A stretch of DNA of 64,000 nt. Origin: CAYRFE01 sp964423645 [NCBI: uncultured bacterium]. Its GTDB lineage: Bacteria; Macinerneyibacteriota; Macinerneyibacteria; Macinerneyibacteriales. Positions 18,164-27,401 of the stretch are shown piece after piece. The stretch lies in contig CAYRFE010000008.1 of NCBI GenBank assembly GCA_964423645.1, positions 17,606 through 81,605 on the forward strand, in the 5' to 3' direction. Both the position numbers and the translations under genes were made by a program. Below the pieces are notes generated by a model. That model had not been told where the DNA came from. It saw only the letters and a program-made list of their open reading frames with translations, and did no database searches. Within the stretch, counting starts at the first letter, position 1. Every line of letters starts with the position of its first letter.

Positions 18164-20761
18164 TTATCCGCGAATCAATACACGTGCTTTCTCAAGTGCA
18201 GAGCCGATCTTTGCAATCTCTTTTCCGCCGCATTGTGCCATATCCGGTCGACCGCCGCCGCCGCCGCCCAATTCCTGCGAAACAACTTTTGCGATATCGC
18301 CCGCCTTGATCGTGCCTACCGCATCCTGCGTGACCATCACGACACCGTTCACCTTTTCTCCGTCACTGCCCAGAAGCACGACGACTGACGAGGTAGCAAG
18401 TTTATCTTTTATCTGCTGTGCCATCTCGCGAATGATCTTCACGTCTCCGGTCTGCAGTTCTGATACCACAACGCGCAATCCGTTGACAGTCTGCATACCG
18501 GCAAGAATATCGTCAAGTGACGATGATGCATTCTTTGATTTCAGTTTTTCGATTTCCTTACTCAATTCTTTTTCTTTTTCAAATATTCGTTCTATCTTTT
18601 CTTCAATACCGCTACGGTCGGTTTTAAACCGTTGTGATAGATTGGAAAGCACCGCCTCACCGCGAATAATATGATCAAATGCAGCTTCACCGGTCAGCGC
18701 TTCAATACGACGCACACCGGTCGAAATACCCGATTCGCTGAGTATTTTCATAAAACCGATCTCACCGGTCATGCGCACATGCGTACCGCCGCATAGTTCT
18801 TTTGAAAAATCACCGGTCGTCACCACACGCACACTGTCACCGTATTTTTCACCGAAAAGCGCCATCGCACCGCTTTTTTTCGCCTCATCGACATTCATGA
18901 CCTGCGTGGTCAGTTCGATGTTACGACGCACAGCCTCATTGACAATACGTTCTATATCAAGAAGTTGTTCAGCCGTAACCGCGCCGGTATGCGTAAAATC
19001 AAAGCGGAGACGATCGGGCTCTACAAGTGAACCCGCTTGATTAACGTGTGCCCCGAGTACCATTTTCAATGCTTTATGCAACAAATGCGTTGCGGTATGG
19101 TTACGTGCGATCGCACGTCTGCGAACAACATCCACACTCAAAAAGTAAATCTCACCCACATGCGGTGTGCCGTGAACAATCGTCCCTATATGAATGATCG
19201 CATTATCTGATTTTTGGGTGTCTTTTACAATAAACTCAAAATCATTACCGCGAATAACACCGACATCGCCTGCCTGTCCGCCGCTTTCACCGTAAAAAGG
19301 TGTCTGATCGAAAACCAAATGCATGTGATCTCCCGCATCGTGTGCGTAGACAAGCCATGCTTCACTTTCTTCGGCGGTATAACCAAGAAAATCGGTCGGC
19401 GGCAATCCTTTTTCAACCACATATCCGAAGCGTTTGGTATCGGAGGTGCCTTCCCATGATTCGCGTCCGCGCTTACGTTGTTCTTCCATGGCAATTTTGA
19501 ATTCATCTTCACTGACTTGTATGCCTTGTTCTTCACATATTTCAAATGTCAGCTCAAACGGAAACCCGTAAGTGTCGTATAACTTAAATGCGGCGTCTCC
19601 CGACAATTTGGTACTGTTCTTCTTTTTCAACGCATGAATTTCGGTGTCAAGCAACGCCATGCCTGTCGTAAGTGTCTCAAGAAAACGCTCTTCTTCCATT
19701 TTTATAAGATTTTGCGTGTGCTGTAATGCTTCGCGGATCTCAGGATACGTATCACCCATCTCATCAGCCACAACCACTGCAAGCTTATACATAAACGGTT
19801 CCGAGTAGCCCAAGATCTTTGCTTGCCGCAATGCGCGACGAAGAATTCTTCTGATGACATACCCGCGCCCTTCATTGGATGGCGTCACACCGTCAGAGAA
19901 CGCAAAAGTAACGGTACGTATATGATCAGCTATGATATGAAAATGCGTCTCATTATTTTTTGTATACTTCACATTCAGAATTTTTTCGGTCGCTTGAATG
20001 ATCGGTGTGAAAATATCAGTATAGAAATTATTGGTCACGCCTTGTAAAATGGATGCCAAGCGTTCCAAGCCCATGCCGGTGTCGATGTTCTTTTTTGAAA
20101 GCGGCACCAACGATCCGTCCGCTTGCATATCAAACTGCGTAAACACCAGATTCCAAAACTCAAGAAACCGATCACAGTCGCACCCCGGTTTACAATCGGG
20201 TGAACCGCATCCCATCTCTGGCCCCAAGTCTACGTGTAATTCGGAACACGGTCCGCACGGGCCGGTCTCACCTGCAGGTCCCCAAAAATTGTCTTTCTTG
20301 CCGAGACGAACGATGCGCTCTTTAGGAAGATATTTCGTCCACATCTCAAAAGCTTCATCATCATCAAGATACACGGTCGCCCAAATAGACGATGCATCTA
20401 TCTTCAATATGCCAACAGAAAACTCCCATGCCCAGTCGATCGCTTCCTGTTTGAAATAATCACCGAATGAGAAATTACCGAGCATCTCAAAAAACGAGTG
20501 ATGACGCGGTGTGCGCCCTACATTTTCAAGATCGCTCTTTTTTCCGCCTGCACGAAGACACTTCTGACACGACGCTGAACGTGTGTACGGTAAGTGTGCG
20601 GTGTCTTTCGCCTGAAAAAATTCTTTAAACTGCACCATTCCCGCAGAGGTAAAAAGAAGCGTCGGATCATCCTGCGGAATAATGGTTGATGACGGCACTA
20701 TTTTATGTTGCTTCTGTTCGAAAAATTCAAGGAATTTTTTGCGTATTTCATTCGTTTTCAT
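18164..20761 (-). CDS. alaS: Alanyl-tRNA synthetase
   Basis: It charges tRNA-Ala and edits mischarged serine and glycine. Class II motifs (TSAGMVQFK, CQKCLRAGGKKSDLENVGRT, FEMLGNFSFGDYF) lie at the N-terminus. The editing domain has HTATHLLH (about residue 560) and CGGTHV. The C-terminal domain ends with a GGGGGGRPDMAQCGG segment. At 865 aa it is a full-length single-copy enzyme. GGAGG precedes the ATG. Confidence 0.97.
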   Translation of the reverse strand: MKTNEIRKKFLEFFEQKQHKIVPSSTIIPQDDPTLLFTSAGMVQFKEFFQAKDTAHLPYTRSASCQKCLRAGGKKSDLENVGRTPRHHSFFEMLGNFSFGDYFKQEAIDWAWEFSVGILKIDASSIWATVYLDDDEAFEMWTKYLPKERIVRLGKKDNFWGPAGETGPCGPCSELHVDLGPEMGCGSPDCKPGCDCDRFLEFWNLVFTQFDMQADGSLVPLSKKNIDTGMGLERLASILQGVTNNFYTDIFTPIIQATEKILNVKYTKNNETHFHIIADHIRTVTFAFSDGVTPSNEGRGYVIRRILRRALRQAKILGYSEPFMYKLAVVVADEMGDTYPEIREALQHTQNLIKMEEERFLETLTTGMALLDTEIHALKKKNSTKLSGDAAFKLYDTYGFPFELTFEICEEQGIQVSEDEFKIAMEEQRKRGRESWEGTSDTKRFGYVVEKGLPPTDFLGYTAEESEAWLVYAHDAGDHMHLVFDQTPFYGESGGQAGDVGVIRGNDFEFIVKDTQKSDNAIIHIGTIVHGTPHVGEIYFLSVDVVRRRAIARNHTATHLLHKALKMVLGAHVNQAGSLVEPDRLRFDFTHTGAVTAEQLLDIERIVNEAVRRNIELTTQVMNVDEAKKSGAMALFGEKYGDSVRVVTTGDFSKELCGGTHVRMTGEIGFMKILSESGISTGVRRIEALTGEAAFDHIIRGEAVLSNLSQRFKTDRSGIEEKIERIFEKEKELSKEIEKLKSKNASSSLDDILAGMQTVNGLRVVVSELQTGDVKIIREMAQQIKDKLATSSVVVLLGSDGEKVNGVVMVTQDAVGTIKAGDIAKVVSQELGGGGGGRPDMAQCGGKEIAKIGSALEKARVLIRG

Positions 20762-20790
20762 GATAGTCCTCCATATATCTTTTCGGGCAT

Positions 20791-20818
20791 ATTATAGCGA
20801 GTTGCGCGGTAAATGCAA
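20791..20818 (-). promoter_or_regulatory. Promoter of alaS
   Basis: On the minus strand TTGCAT (20813-20818), a 16-bp spacer and TATAAT (20791-20796) lie close upstream of alaS. Confidence 0.6.
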
Positions 20819-20894
20819 GTGTTGATAGAAAAAAAGCGGCGAAAGCTACTCGTATAGTTCCTGCAGTTATTACATCATTCTGTTTTCCGTCATT

Positions 20895-21005
20895 CCTTTG
20901 CCTTTGTGTCATTCCCGTGAAAGCAGGAATCCAGACGAAATTCCGATTTCCACTGGATTATCGGGGCTTGTAGGGACAGGCCTTGTGCCTGTCCTTCGAT
21001 AATGA
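20895..21005. repeat. Composite intergenic repeat with nested hairpins
   Basis: It contains a TGTCATTCCCGTGAAAGCAG...AATCC unit, a repeat type widespread in bacterial intergenic DNA. Inside it is a GTAGGGACAGGC hairpin (20974-20994, GGACAGGC pairing with GCCTGTCC). The flanks repeat TTTGTGTCATT and AATGACACAAA at each side as an imperfect inverted repeat. Confidence 0.5.
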
Positions 21006-21044
21006 CACAAATAGGCAATCAACTGAAACAATCGCATAAAAATA

Positions 21045-22274
21045 TTATTTATAAATTTTTACTGATCGAAACAATATTTCCGATGACCCATACCATTTTT
21101 TTGCATAGTAAGATCCTTTATTATTTTTTAAATCGCTAAGGTAATTATTAACAGTTGTTTTGTAACGATATTTTTTACTATTATCAATTAGTAACCAGTG
21201 AAAATATACCCCAGGAGGAATATCATCTAAGTATATTTGAGGAATATAATTATATTTGGAAAATATTTCCTGAATTTTTATATAATCTGATTCATTTTTT
21301 AAAATAGCAAATGGAGGAAAAATATATACGGGAACTGATTTTTCTTTTATATTACGTGAAATTATTTCCTGTTCACTTATATTTAAATCTCTATAAAAAC
21401 TATTAAAATATGTTCCAACAAAACACGGCCATTTATCACCTTTATTTATATTTTTTATAATTTCATTATAGTAATATGATTGATGCTCTTTAATAATATC
21501 CAATACCTTACTTATTTCTTCAGATCTTTCGTTAAAACAATAATACTTAAAATTTTCTAATTTAAAAAATTCCAATATATATTTTTTCTCTACATTGCTT
21601 ATTTTATTTAATAATTTGCTTTCAAAATCATCTCCTGATATACAATATTCCATAAAATACTGTGGCAGACCTGATGCTGCTTTTAACCTATTTTGGGGTT
21701 CAATTTGAATACTATATAATGAATCATAAACACGCGATGGATAATATCTTTTATAAAAAGTAAAATCTTGATCTCCCGGATCAGCATAAACAAACTTTAC
21801 TTTTGTTTTTTCATCAAATTTCCAATCTATTGCAAATGGAGCACCATAATATCCGGGGTCAATTTCTTCGCGGGATATTCTTAAGGAAATTACATCTGTA
21901 TCCGGTATAATCATCTCAAAGCCAAATCGTTTATCCCAATATTTTTTCAATCCTACCATAAACCCCTTCCATCCCCACCCTATTCTTCCATCTATCATTT
22001 TCACTTTTATCCATGCAGCGGTGATCTTCTCACCGTTGTAATCTACTGTAGATGTGTTTTTTGATGTCTCAATATACTCAACAGGTTCGCCAAGCTTGAT
22101 AGTAGCAATGACTTTTCCATTCAGGTCGGGTGTTTCACGTATTCGCAATATATCCACAAAGGGAGTCCAAAGTTTTGTATCGGTAAGCTCGGCACCTTCG
22201 GGTATATCTATTTCACAAAAAGCTAATGTCGCTATTCGGATAAACATTACTAGAATTAACGCTATTCTTTTCAT
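21045..22274 (-). CDS. Exported SH3-domain protein of unknown function
   Basis: This is a 409-aa protein with an N-terminal signal sequence (MKRIALILVMF..., predicted cleavage after about residue 20). A bacterial SH3-like (SH3b) domain covers residues about 35-115 (DILRIRETPDLNGKVIATI, then WIKVKM...GRIGWGWKG). The remaining 290 residues match nothing I recognise. I chose the ATG at 22274 because GGGGAG precedes it and it opens the signal peptide. The part after the SH3 domain is strikingly AT-rich compared with recA and alaS on either side, so it may have been acquired or be fast-evolving. It may bind the cell wall. Confidence 0.75.
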   Translation of the reverse strand: MKRIALILVMFIRIATLAFCEIDIPEGAELTDTKLWTPFVDILRIRETPDLNGKVIATIKLGEPVEYIETSKNTSTVDYNGEKITAAWIKVKMIDGRIGWGWKGFMVGLKKYWDKRFGFEMIIPDTDVISLRISREEIDPGYYGAPFAIDWKFDEKTKVKFVYADPGDQDFTFYKRYYPSRVYDSLYSIQIEPQNRLKAASGLPQYFMEYCISGDDFESKLLNKISNVEKKYILEFFKLENFKYYCFNERSEEISKVLDIIKEHQSYYYNEIIKNINKGDKWPCFVGTYFNSFYRDLNISEQEIISRNIKEKSVPVYIFPPFAILKNESDYIKIQEIFSKYNYIPQIYLDDIPPGVYFHWLLIDNSKKYRYKTTVNNYLSDLKNNKGSYYAKKWYGSSEILFRSVKIYK

Positions 22275-22321
22275 ATGCACTCCCCTTTTCAAATATGACA
22301 CCAACGCGCTTCTATCAAATT

Positions 22322-22933
22322 TTAATCTATATCATATTCTTCATTGATCACATACTGAATTACATCCTTCACGTCCTCATACGAATACCCGCGAGAAAGA
22401 CAGAACCGCATCAATTTTTCCGATGCATTGGGTTTATCCTTCACCGTTTTCCACTTTTTACGCGCTAAAGTTTTCAGCATCTCCGTATCATCCGCACCGA
22501 CGGTCTCGTCGATGATATCTCGCGGTATACCTTTTTGTTGTAATTTTACGCGCAACAGACGCGCTCCGCACGAAGGATGCCCTGCAATAAAATCAAGCGC
22601 ATATTGGTGATCATTAAGAAATTTATAGGCACAAAGACGCGTGATCTCTTCCTCAGCGGCTTTTTCAGAATACCCGAGCCCGAGAATATATTTTTTTGCA
22701 TCAGCAACGGTTTTACGGTACCGTGAGAGATACCGAACCATCCGCGCGTGGAGTTTTTCGGTCACCTCACACGCACGGATCGCATCGCAATCTTCCTGTG
22801 TCAGTTCTTTATCGACGTATAATCGAAACAGCGCGACGGTGTTCTGATCAAGTCCTTCAAAAAAGTCGCCGTCAATAAAACAATTATACCTCGTCGTATG
22901 TTTCTTCTGCGGCTCCAGACGGGTTACTTTCAT
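22322..22933 (-). CDS. recX: Regulatory protein RecX
   Basis: RecX binds RecA filaments and limits recombination activity. The 203-aa protein is helical with the typical three-helix repeats ([59 protein letters not shown]). Its predicted ATG lies 50 bases inside the 3' end of recA, so the two genes are co-transcribed and translation is probably coupled. The ribosome-binding site (AGGAAC) is weak. Confidence 0.88.
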   Translation of the reverse strand: MKVTRLEPQKKHTTRYNCFIDGDFFEGLDQNTVALFRLYVDKELTQEDCDAIRACEVTEKLHARMVRYLSRYRKTVADAKKYILGLGYSEKAAEEEITRLCAYKFLNDHQYALDFIAGHPSCGARLLRVKLQQKGIPRDIIDETVGADDTEMLKTLARKKWKTVKDKPNASEKLMRFCLSRGYSYEDVKDVIQYVINEEYDID

Positions 22934-23930
22934 CGATTTCGTTCCTATTCATCCAATCACGGACTTTTAACTCGATCTCTTCACGCATTTTCGGGTTATC
23001 TTTCAGATATTGAATAATGACCGGCTTCCCTTGCCCCAAACGCATCGTGTTGTAAGAATACCACGAACCGCTTTTTTCAAGTATTTCCGCCTGTGTGGCA
23101 AGATCAACGATCTCGTTCACACGAGAAATACCTTCACCATAAATAATATCCACCACAACAGCGCGGAAGGGTGGCGCAAGTTTATTTTTCACAACTTTGA
23201 TCTTCGTCTCGTTACCGATACTGTCGGCACCGGTTTTCAGCTGATTACCGCGACGAATATCCATACGCAGCGATGCATAAAACTTCAATGCGTTACCGCC
23301 GGTAGTCGTTTCGGGGTTACCGAACATGACACCGATCTTCATGCGGATCTGATTGAGGAAAATGAGCGCGGTGTTGGTCTTGCTCAATACGCCGGTGAGC
23401 TTGCGTAATGCTTGGCTCATCAAACGCGCCTGCAGTCCCATATGACTGTCGCCCATTTCGCCTTCGATCTCGGCACGCGGTGTCAGCGCCGCGACAGAGT
23501 CAACGACAATAACATCGATCGCCGCACTTCGTACGAGTGTCTCGACGATATCAAGTGCCTGTTCGCCATTATCCGGTTGTGAAACCAGCAAATTGTCGAT
23601 ATCGACCCCGAGTTTTTTGGCGTAGATCGGATCTAACGCATGTTCTGCATCAATAAAAGCGGCGACGCCGCCAAGTTTCTGAGCCTCTGCAATAATATGC
23701 AATGCCAACGTTGTTTTACCCGAAGATTCCGGCCCGTAAATTTCGGTGACTCTTCCGCGAGGAATACCGTTGATACCGGTCGCATAATCAACTTTTAAAG
23801 AACCGGTCGGAATAACCCCTACGTCGAGATGAAAATCTCCGCCGAGTTTCATGATCGCACCTTTACCGTAATCCTTTTCTATTTGCTGCATTGCTTTTTG
23901 AAGCATTTTCTCTTTCATCTCGTCTGCCAT
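22884..23930 (-). CDS. recA: Recombinase RecA
   Basis: This ATP-dependent strand-exchange protein acts in repair and homologous recombination. Walker [10 protein letters not shown], Walker [11 protein letters not shown], and loop regions with [17 protein letters not shown] and [22 protein letters not shown] are intact. It is 348 aa, a normal length, with an acidic tail. GGAGG lies six bases before the ATG. No LexA-type inverted operator (GAAC/GTTC) is visible upstream. Confidence 0.98.
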   Translation of the reverse strand: MADEMKEKMLQKAMQQIEKDYGKGAIMKLGGDFHLDVGVIPTGSLKVDYATGINGIPRGRVTEIYGPESSGKTTLALHIIAEAQKLGGVAAFIDAEHALDPIYAKKLGVDIDNLLVSQPDNGEQALDIVETLVRSAAIDVIVVDSVAALTPRAEIEGEMGDSHMGLQARLMSQALRKLTGVLSKTNTALIFLNQIRMKIGVMFGNPETTTGGNALKFYASLRMDIRRGNQLKTGADSIGNETKIKVVKNKLAPPFRAVVVDIIYGEGISRVNEIVDLATQAEILEKSGSWYSYNTMRLGQGKPVIIQYLKDNPKMREEIELKVRDWMNRNEIDESNPSGAAEETYDEV

Positions 23931-23954
23931 CGCATAACCTCCGTTTTTGAGATT

Positions 23955-23982
23955 AGTATAGCAAAAAAATTCAATTTGACAA
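23955..23982 (-). promoter_or_regulatory. Promoter of recA-recX
   Basis: On the minus strand TTGTCA (23977-23982), a 16-bp spacer and TATACT (23955-23960) are visible. The adjacent class-1 repeat begins about ten bases behind the -35 box. Confidence 0.6.
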
Positions 23983-23992
23983 TGAATAAGTT

Positions 23993-24153
23993 AAGCCCTT
24001 TGCAAAACTACCGTTTTTTGAATGTGTGCCCACCCCAAACCCCTCCCGTGAAAATCGGGAGGGGTTTAAATTATTATATAATGGGAACTTCGTCCCCACA
24101 CCCCTTTTTAGAAAATAAAGATAATTTAGAAAATTTTAATTTTGCAAATATCT
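23993..24153 (-). repeat. Class-1 interspersed repeat, short form
   Basis: The ends CCTTTGCAAAACT and ATTTTGCAAATATCT are imperfect inverted repeats. The core has GTGCCCACCCC, a CCCCTCCC/GGGAGGGG hairpin (24038-24066) and CCCCACACCCC. It lacks the internal two-palindrome module found at 33264-33490, which otherwise shares both flanks. It fills the space between recA and the hemolysin III gene. Confidence 0.65.
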
Positions 24154-24225
24154 AAAGTTGCTTTTGTTGCTATAAAAGTGACAGCATTTTCATCGCACGA
24201 TAGTAATGTGTCCGAAAAATCCGTG

Positions 24226-24903
24226 TCAACACGGCGGGTATACGATAAGATAATAGATTGCCAGAAAGTGAGAAATACTTCCACCAAGAACAAATATGTG
24301 CCAGATTACATGATTATACCGAATAGAACGTTTAAGATAAAAAATGGTACCTACCGAGTAAAACAATCCGCCTACAAATAACATCACAAGACTGATTGCG
24401 CTCAAATTAATATATAGCGGCTTTATGGCAATGACAATAAGCCAACCCATAAGTAAATATAAAATCGTTGAAATAACACGGAATCGTTTCACGAGAAATA
24501 CTTTAAATACGATTCCTCCCAATGCGATTGACCATACGACGATGAAAATTGTCCACCCCATTACACCGCGCACGACGAGTAGCACAAATGGTGTATATGA
24601 TCCTGCAATCAGCGCATAAATTGCTGCATGATCGCAAATCTCCAAGACATTTTTTGCTTTCCCGTCTAAAAACCCGTGATACAAGGTTGATGCCGCATAC
24701 AACACTATCAGGGAAATCCCATACATATTAAAGCTGATCCTATAGAGAACATTCTCAATGGCAACTCCATTCACAATAAGCACGATATACGCTATGACAG
24801 AAAAGATAAAACCGATCCCATGCGTGAGCGCATGTAGAAATTCTTCTTTTCTTGAGAAATGCGGTTCACCTGTTTTTACGAGTTCTGTTTCGATACGTGT
24901 CAT
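24226..24903 (-). CDS. Hemolysin III family (PAQR-like) membrane protein
   Basis: This is a 225-aa integral membrane protein with seven predicted helices. The family's metal-site motifs are visible: EEFLHALTHGIG near residue 20, STLYHGF near 73, DHAAIYALIAGSYTPF near 92, and HIFVLGGSISHF near the C-terminus. Bacterial members (YqfA/TrhA) have been linked to membrane homeostasis; the haemolytic activity is not general. GGAG sits directly before the ATG, and the predicted transcript leader is only about ten bases. It stands alone. Confidence 0.9.
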   Translation of the reverse strand: MTRIETELVKTGEPHFSRKEEFLHALTHGIGFIFSVIAYIVLIVNGVAIENVLYRISFNMYGISLIVLYAASTLYHGFLDGKAKNVLEICDHAAIYALIAGSYTPFVLLVVRGVMGWTIFIVVWSIALGGIVFKVFLVKRFRVISTILYLLMGWLIVIAIKPLYINLSAISLVMLFVGGLFYSVGTIFYLKRSIRYNHVIWHIFVLGGSISHFLAIYYLIVYPPC

Positions 24904-24919
24904 CTCCGTTCATGACGAC

Positions 24920-24947
24920 AGTATAACGAAAGTAAGAATTTTTTCAA
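24920..24947 (-). promoter_or_regulatory. Promoter of the hemolysin III gene
   Basis: TTGAAA (24942-24947), a 16-bp spacer and TATACT (24920-24925) are visible on the minus strand. The -10 box ends 16 bases before the ATG, so the mRNA leader would be very short. Confidence 0.6.
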
Positions 24948-25041
24948 TGTAAAATCATGTGCCACACACTAATAACGAGTAAGAAACACCTGACAAGAAA
25001 ACCATTTGTCGATCCTACACATGCGGCGTTTGTTTGAAAAC

Positions 25042-25070
25042 TTGCACGCAAGAATATTTTCCGCTATACT
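25042..25070 (+). promoter_or_regulatory. Promoter of the K+ channel gene, predicted leaderless
   Basis: TTGCAC (25042-25047), a 17-bp spacer and TATACT (25065-25070) are visible. The ATG begins at 25077, six bases after the -10 box, so transcription should start at or next to the start codon. No Shine-Dalgarno sequence is present. Confidence 0.6.
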
Positions 25071-25076
25071 CCACAC

Positions 25077-25889
25077 ATGAGTATGCCTAAATCCCTTCGT
25101 ACACAATTATACCGTATTATTTTTGAATCAGACACGAAGGCCGGAAGGACATTTGATTTAGCATTGATCGTATGCATTTCTCTCAGTGTTTTAACCGTAA
25201 TACTTGAAAGTATCCCTTCTTTTTCAACACAGTTTCAAACAGAATTTTTATACGCAGAATGGTTCTGGGTCACGTTGTTCGGTATTGAATATATGCTCAG
25301 GATATACTCGGCAAAAAGCCCTCGTACATATATTTTCAGTTTTTATGGTCTTATCGATTTACTTGCCATACTTCCGTCCATTGCCGGCATATTCTTCGTC
25401 GGTATTCACATGTTTCTAGTTCTACGCGTTCTTCGTCTTTTTCGAATACTTCGTATTTTTAAACTTGGGAAATTTTTGTATCAAACGCGAATCATCGTTG
25501 AATCGCTTCGTGCAAGCAAAGAAAAAATAGGCGTTTTTTTATTTGCAGTAATTCTATTGGTGCTTTGCATGGGCACAGTTATGTACCAGATCGAAGGCGC
25601 TATCAACGAAGGCTTCAACAGTATCCCCAAAAGTATTTATTGGTGTATCGTCACGTTGACAACGGTTGGCTATGGCGATATAGCTCCGATCACGACGCTC
25701 GGGCGTTTTTTAGCAAGTGCATTGATGATCACCGGTTATGCGATCATCGCAGTTCCTACCGGGATTGTATCGGTAGAAATGGCAAAACAAGCGCAGAGCA
25801 ACACAACATCCGTTATATGCTCGAAATGCAAAAAAGCGAACCACGAACAAGGCGCAGTTTACTGCAACACCTGTGGTAAAAAACTCTAA
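25077..25889 (+). CDS. Voltage-gated K+ channel with C-terminal zinc ribbon
   Basis: This 270-aa six-helix channel subunit has an S4 segment rich in Arg at regular spacing (VLRVLRLFRILRIFKLG, about residues 118-134) and the K+ selectivity filter TTVGYGD (about residue 202). The cytoplasmic tail ends in a CxxC...CxxC zinc ribbon (CSKCKKA...CNTCGKK) instead of an RCK domain. No ribosome-binding site precedes the ATG. The gene is followed by a terminator shared with the convergent outer-membrane protein gene. Confidence 0.9.
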   Translation: MSMPKSLRTQLYRIIFESDTKAGRTFDLALIVCISLSVLTVILESIPSFSTQFQTEFLYAEWFWVTLFGIEYMLRIYSAKSPRTYIFSFYGLIDLLAILPSIAGIFFVGIHMFLVLRVLRLFRILRIFKLGKFLYQTRIIVESLRASKEKIGVFLFAVILLVLCMGTVMYQIEGAINEGFNSIPKSIYWCIVTLTTVGYGDIAPITTLGRFLASALMITGYAIIAVPTGIVSVEMAKQAQSNTTSVICSKCKKANHEQGAVYCNTCGKKL

Positions 25890-25897
25890 CAATGAAA

Positions 25898-25917
25898 AAG
25901 GGCGCTTTCGCGCCCTT
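25898..25917. terminator. Bidirectional terminator
   Basis: A GGGCGC-TTTC-GCGCCC stem is flanked by AAAAAG and CTTAAAG. It lies between the convergent K+ channel and outer-membrane protein genes. Confidence 0.75.
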
Positions 25918-25942
25918 AAAGAATCTTATTAAACTAATTCAA

Positions 25943-26557
25943 TTAAAACATGAAGCCGACGGTCGCATAAAGTGTACGAAGCTGAACTGCATCACCTTCA
26001 TTATCTTTCACAATGTCAGTCAGACCGTGATTGTAACGAGCATCAAATACAAGTTTGCTAACCTTAACTTGAACACCCATAATAGCACCCATTTCAGTTG
26101 AACTTGTGAAATCTTTCATATCCATAGATTCAACTTCGTCGCCATCAACTTCTACTATAGCTTCAGCTGTCACAAGGAAACCCATACTTAGTCCGCCATA
26201 TACCTTCATCATCGGTAAAAGGCTTAATTTTGCCATTACCGGAACTTCGATATAATCCGCTTTCATAATATAGTCAACGTCACCCTCTTCATAGCTCCAT
26301 GTGTATTTTTCGCCTTTTTGGGTATACAGTACTTCCGCACCTAAAGAAAGCGGGCCAAGAGGAAGTTCCATCATGATACCACCGGTGAGGCCTAAACGAA
26401 ACGGGTTACTTTCATCAACCCACGGCGGTTGAGTTTCTTCGCCATACACAATATTACCCATGGTCAATCCAGCCTTGATACCAAACTCAGGACCGATAGC
26501 GTTCACGGAAAACACAGCAACTAAAGCTACCAACAACACAACTAAAACTTTTTTCAT
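25943..26557 (-). CDS. Outer-membrane beta-barrel protein, tandem paralogue 1
   Basis: This 204-aa protein has a signal peptide (MKKVLVVLLVALVAVFSVNA) and alternating strands ending in the C-terminal aromatic GFMF typical of barrel proteins. It looks like the small 8-strand OmpW/PorT-like class (the EFGIKAGLTMGN start, YIEVPVMAKLSLLP and EMGAIMGVQVKVSKLVFDAR segments). It is the first of three head-to-tail paralogues. The ATG is preceded by CGGAGG. An in-frame upstream ATG would put extra charged residues before the signal peptide and is unlikely. The function, porin or structural, is unknown. Confidence 0.85.
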   Translation of the reverse strand: MKKVLVVLLVALVAVFSVNAIGPEFGIKAGLTMGNIVYGEETQPPWVDESNPFRLGLTGGIMMELPLGPLSLGAEVLYTQKGEKYTWSYEEGDVDYIMKADYIEVPVMAKLSLLPMMKVYGGLSMGFLVTAEAIVEVDGDEVESMDMKDFTSSTEMGAIMGVQVKVSKLVFDARYNHGLTDIVKDNEGDAVQLRTLYATVGFMF

Positions 26558-26583
26558 ACAGTCACCTCCGTTTTTCATACATA

Positions 26584-26612
26584 AATATATACCCACATCG
26601 CAATATTTTCAA
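26584..26612 (-). promoter_or_regulatory. Promoter of outer-membrane paralogue 1
   Basis: TTGAAA (26607-26612), a 17-bp spacer and TATATT (26584-26589) are visible on the minus strand. The same arrangement recurs before the two paralogues. Confidence 0.6.
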
Positions 26613-26624
26613 GGTACAAAAAAA

Positions 26625-26642
26625 GGGGCGATCTCTCGCCCC
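26625..26642 (-). terminator. Terminator of outer-membrane paralogue 2
   Basis: A GGGGCGA/TCGCCCC stem with a four-base loop is followed by seven T on the minus strand. Confidence 0.8.
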
Positions 26643-26667
26643 TTTACTTAAGTTTTTACAGAGTCAA

Positions 26668-27291
26668 TTAAAACATGAAGCCGACGGTAGCATAAAGAGT
26701 GCTTAGTTTTACTGCATCGCCTTCATTATCTTTCATGATGTCAGTCAAACCCATGTTGTAGCGAGCATCAAATACGAGTTTGCTGATCTTTACTTGTGCT
26801 CCAAATATTGCACCCATTTCTGTTGAATTCATGAAATCTTTCATGTCGGCAGATGCTACTTCTGTATCATTGATCTCAGAAACCATTTCAGCAGAAACTA
26901 AGAATCCAAAACTTACGCCACCATAAAACTTTACCAATGGCAAAAGACTCAATTTAGCCATAACAGGAACTTCGATGTAATCGAGTTTCGCAGTTACTGA
27001 TACAGGAACAGCTGCGAGATAATTATTCGCAAATGTATCGAACTTCTCACCTTTTTGAGTATAAAGAAGTTCAGCACCCAAAGACAACGGACCCATAGGC
27101 ATTTCCATCATAATACCACCGGTTAATCCTGCACGAAACATATCCGTGTCAAAATCTTGCGGTGCGTTATCATCACCATACACAATATTACCCATGGTCA
27201 ATCCAGCCTTGATACCAAACTCAGGACCGATAGCGTTCACGGAAAACACAGCAACTAAAGCCACCAACAACACAACCAACATTTTTTTCAT
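26668..27291 (-). CDS. Outer-membrane beta-barrel protein, tandem paralogue 2
   Basis: This 207-aa paralogue has a nearly identical signal peptide and first strand, and the same C-terminal TLYATVGFMF. It differs from its neighbours mainly between residues 32-45 and 72-90 and around 130-150, which should be surface loops. It has its own promoter, CGGAGG ribosome-binding site and terminator, so each copy is a separate transcription unit. The sequence shows no lipobox. Confidence 0.85.
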   Translation of the reverse strand: MKKMLVVLLVALVAVFSVNAIGPEFGIKAGLTMGNIVYGDDNAPQDFDTDMFRAGLTGGIMMEMPMGPLSLGAELLYTQKGEKFDTFANNYLAAVPVSVTAKLDYIEVPVMAKLSLLPLVKFYGGVSFGFLVSAEMVSEINDTEVASADMKDFMNSTEMGAIFGAQVKISKLVFDARYNMGLTDIMKDNEGDAVKLSTLYATVGFMF

Positions 27292-27317
27292 ACAGTCACC
27301 TCCGTTTTTCATACATA

Positions 27318-27346
27318 AATATATACCCATATCGCAATATTTTCAA
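27318..27346 (-). promoter_or_regulatory. Promoter of outer-membrane paralogue 2
   Basis: TTGAAA (27341-27346), 17 bp and TATATT (27318-27323), nearly identical to the unit before paralogue 1. Confidence 0.6.
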
Positions 27347-27358
27347 GGTACAAAAAAA

Positions 27359-27376
27359 GGGGCGATCTCTCGCCCC
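27359..27376 (-). terminator. Terminator of outer-membrane paralogue 3
   Basis: The same GGGGCGA/TCGCCCC stem as at 26625-26642, again with a T-run on the minus strand. Confidence 0.8.
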
Positions 27377-27401
27377 TTTGCGTAAGTATTTAGAGAGTCA
27401 A

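Noticed and set aside
20895-21005. CRISPR array or tRNA in repeat-rich gaps
   Set aside because: Repeats are single inverted or composite units without regular spacers, and no tRNA cloverleaf or GTTCRA arm was found.
23955-23990. LexA/SOS operator before recA
   Set aside because: No GAAC/GTTC inverted repeat or other recognisable SOS box is present.
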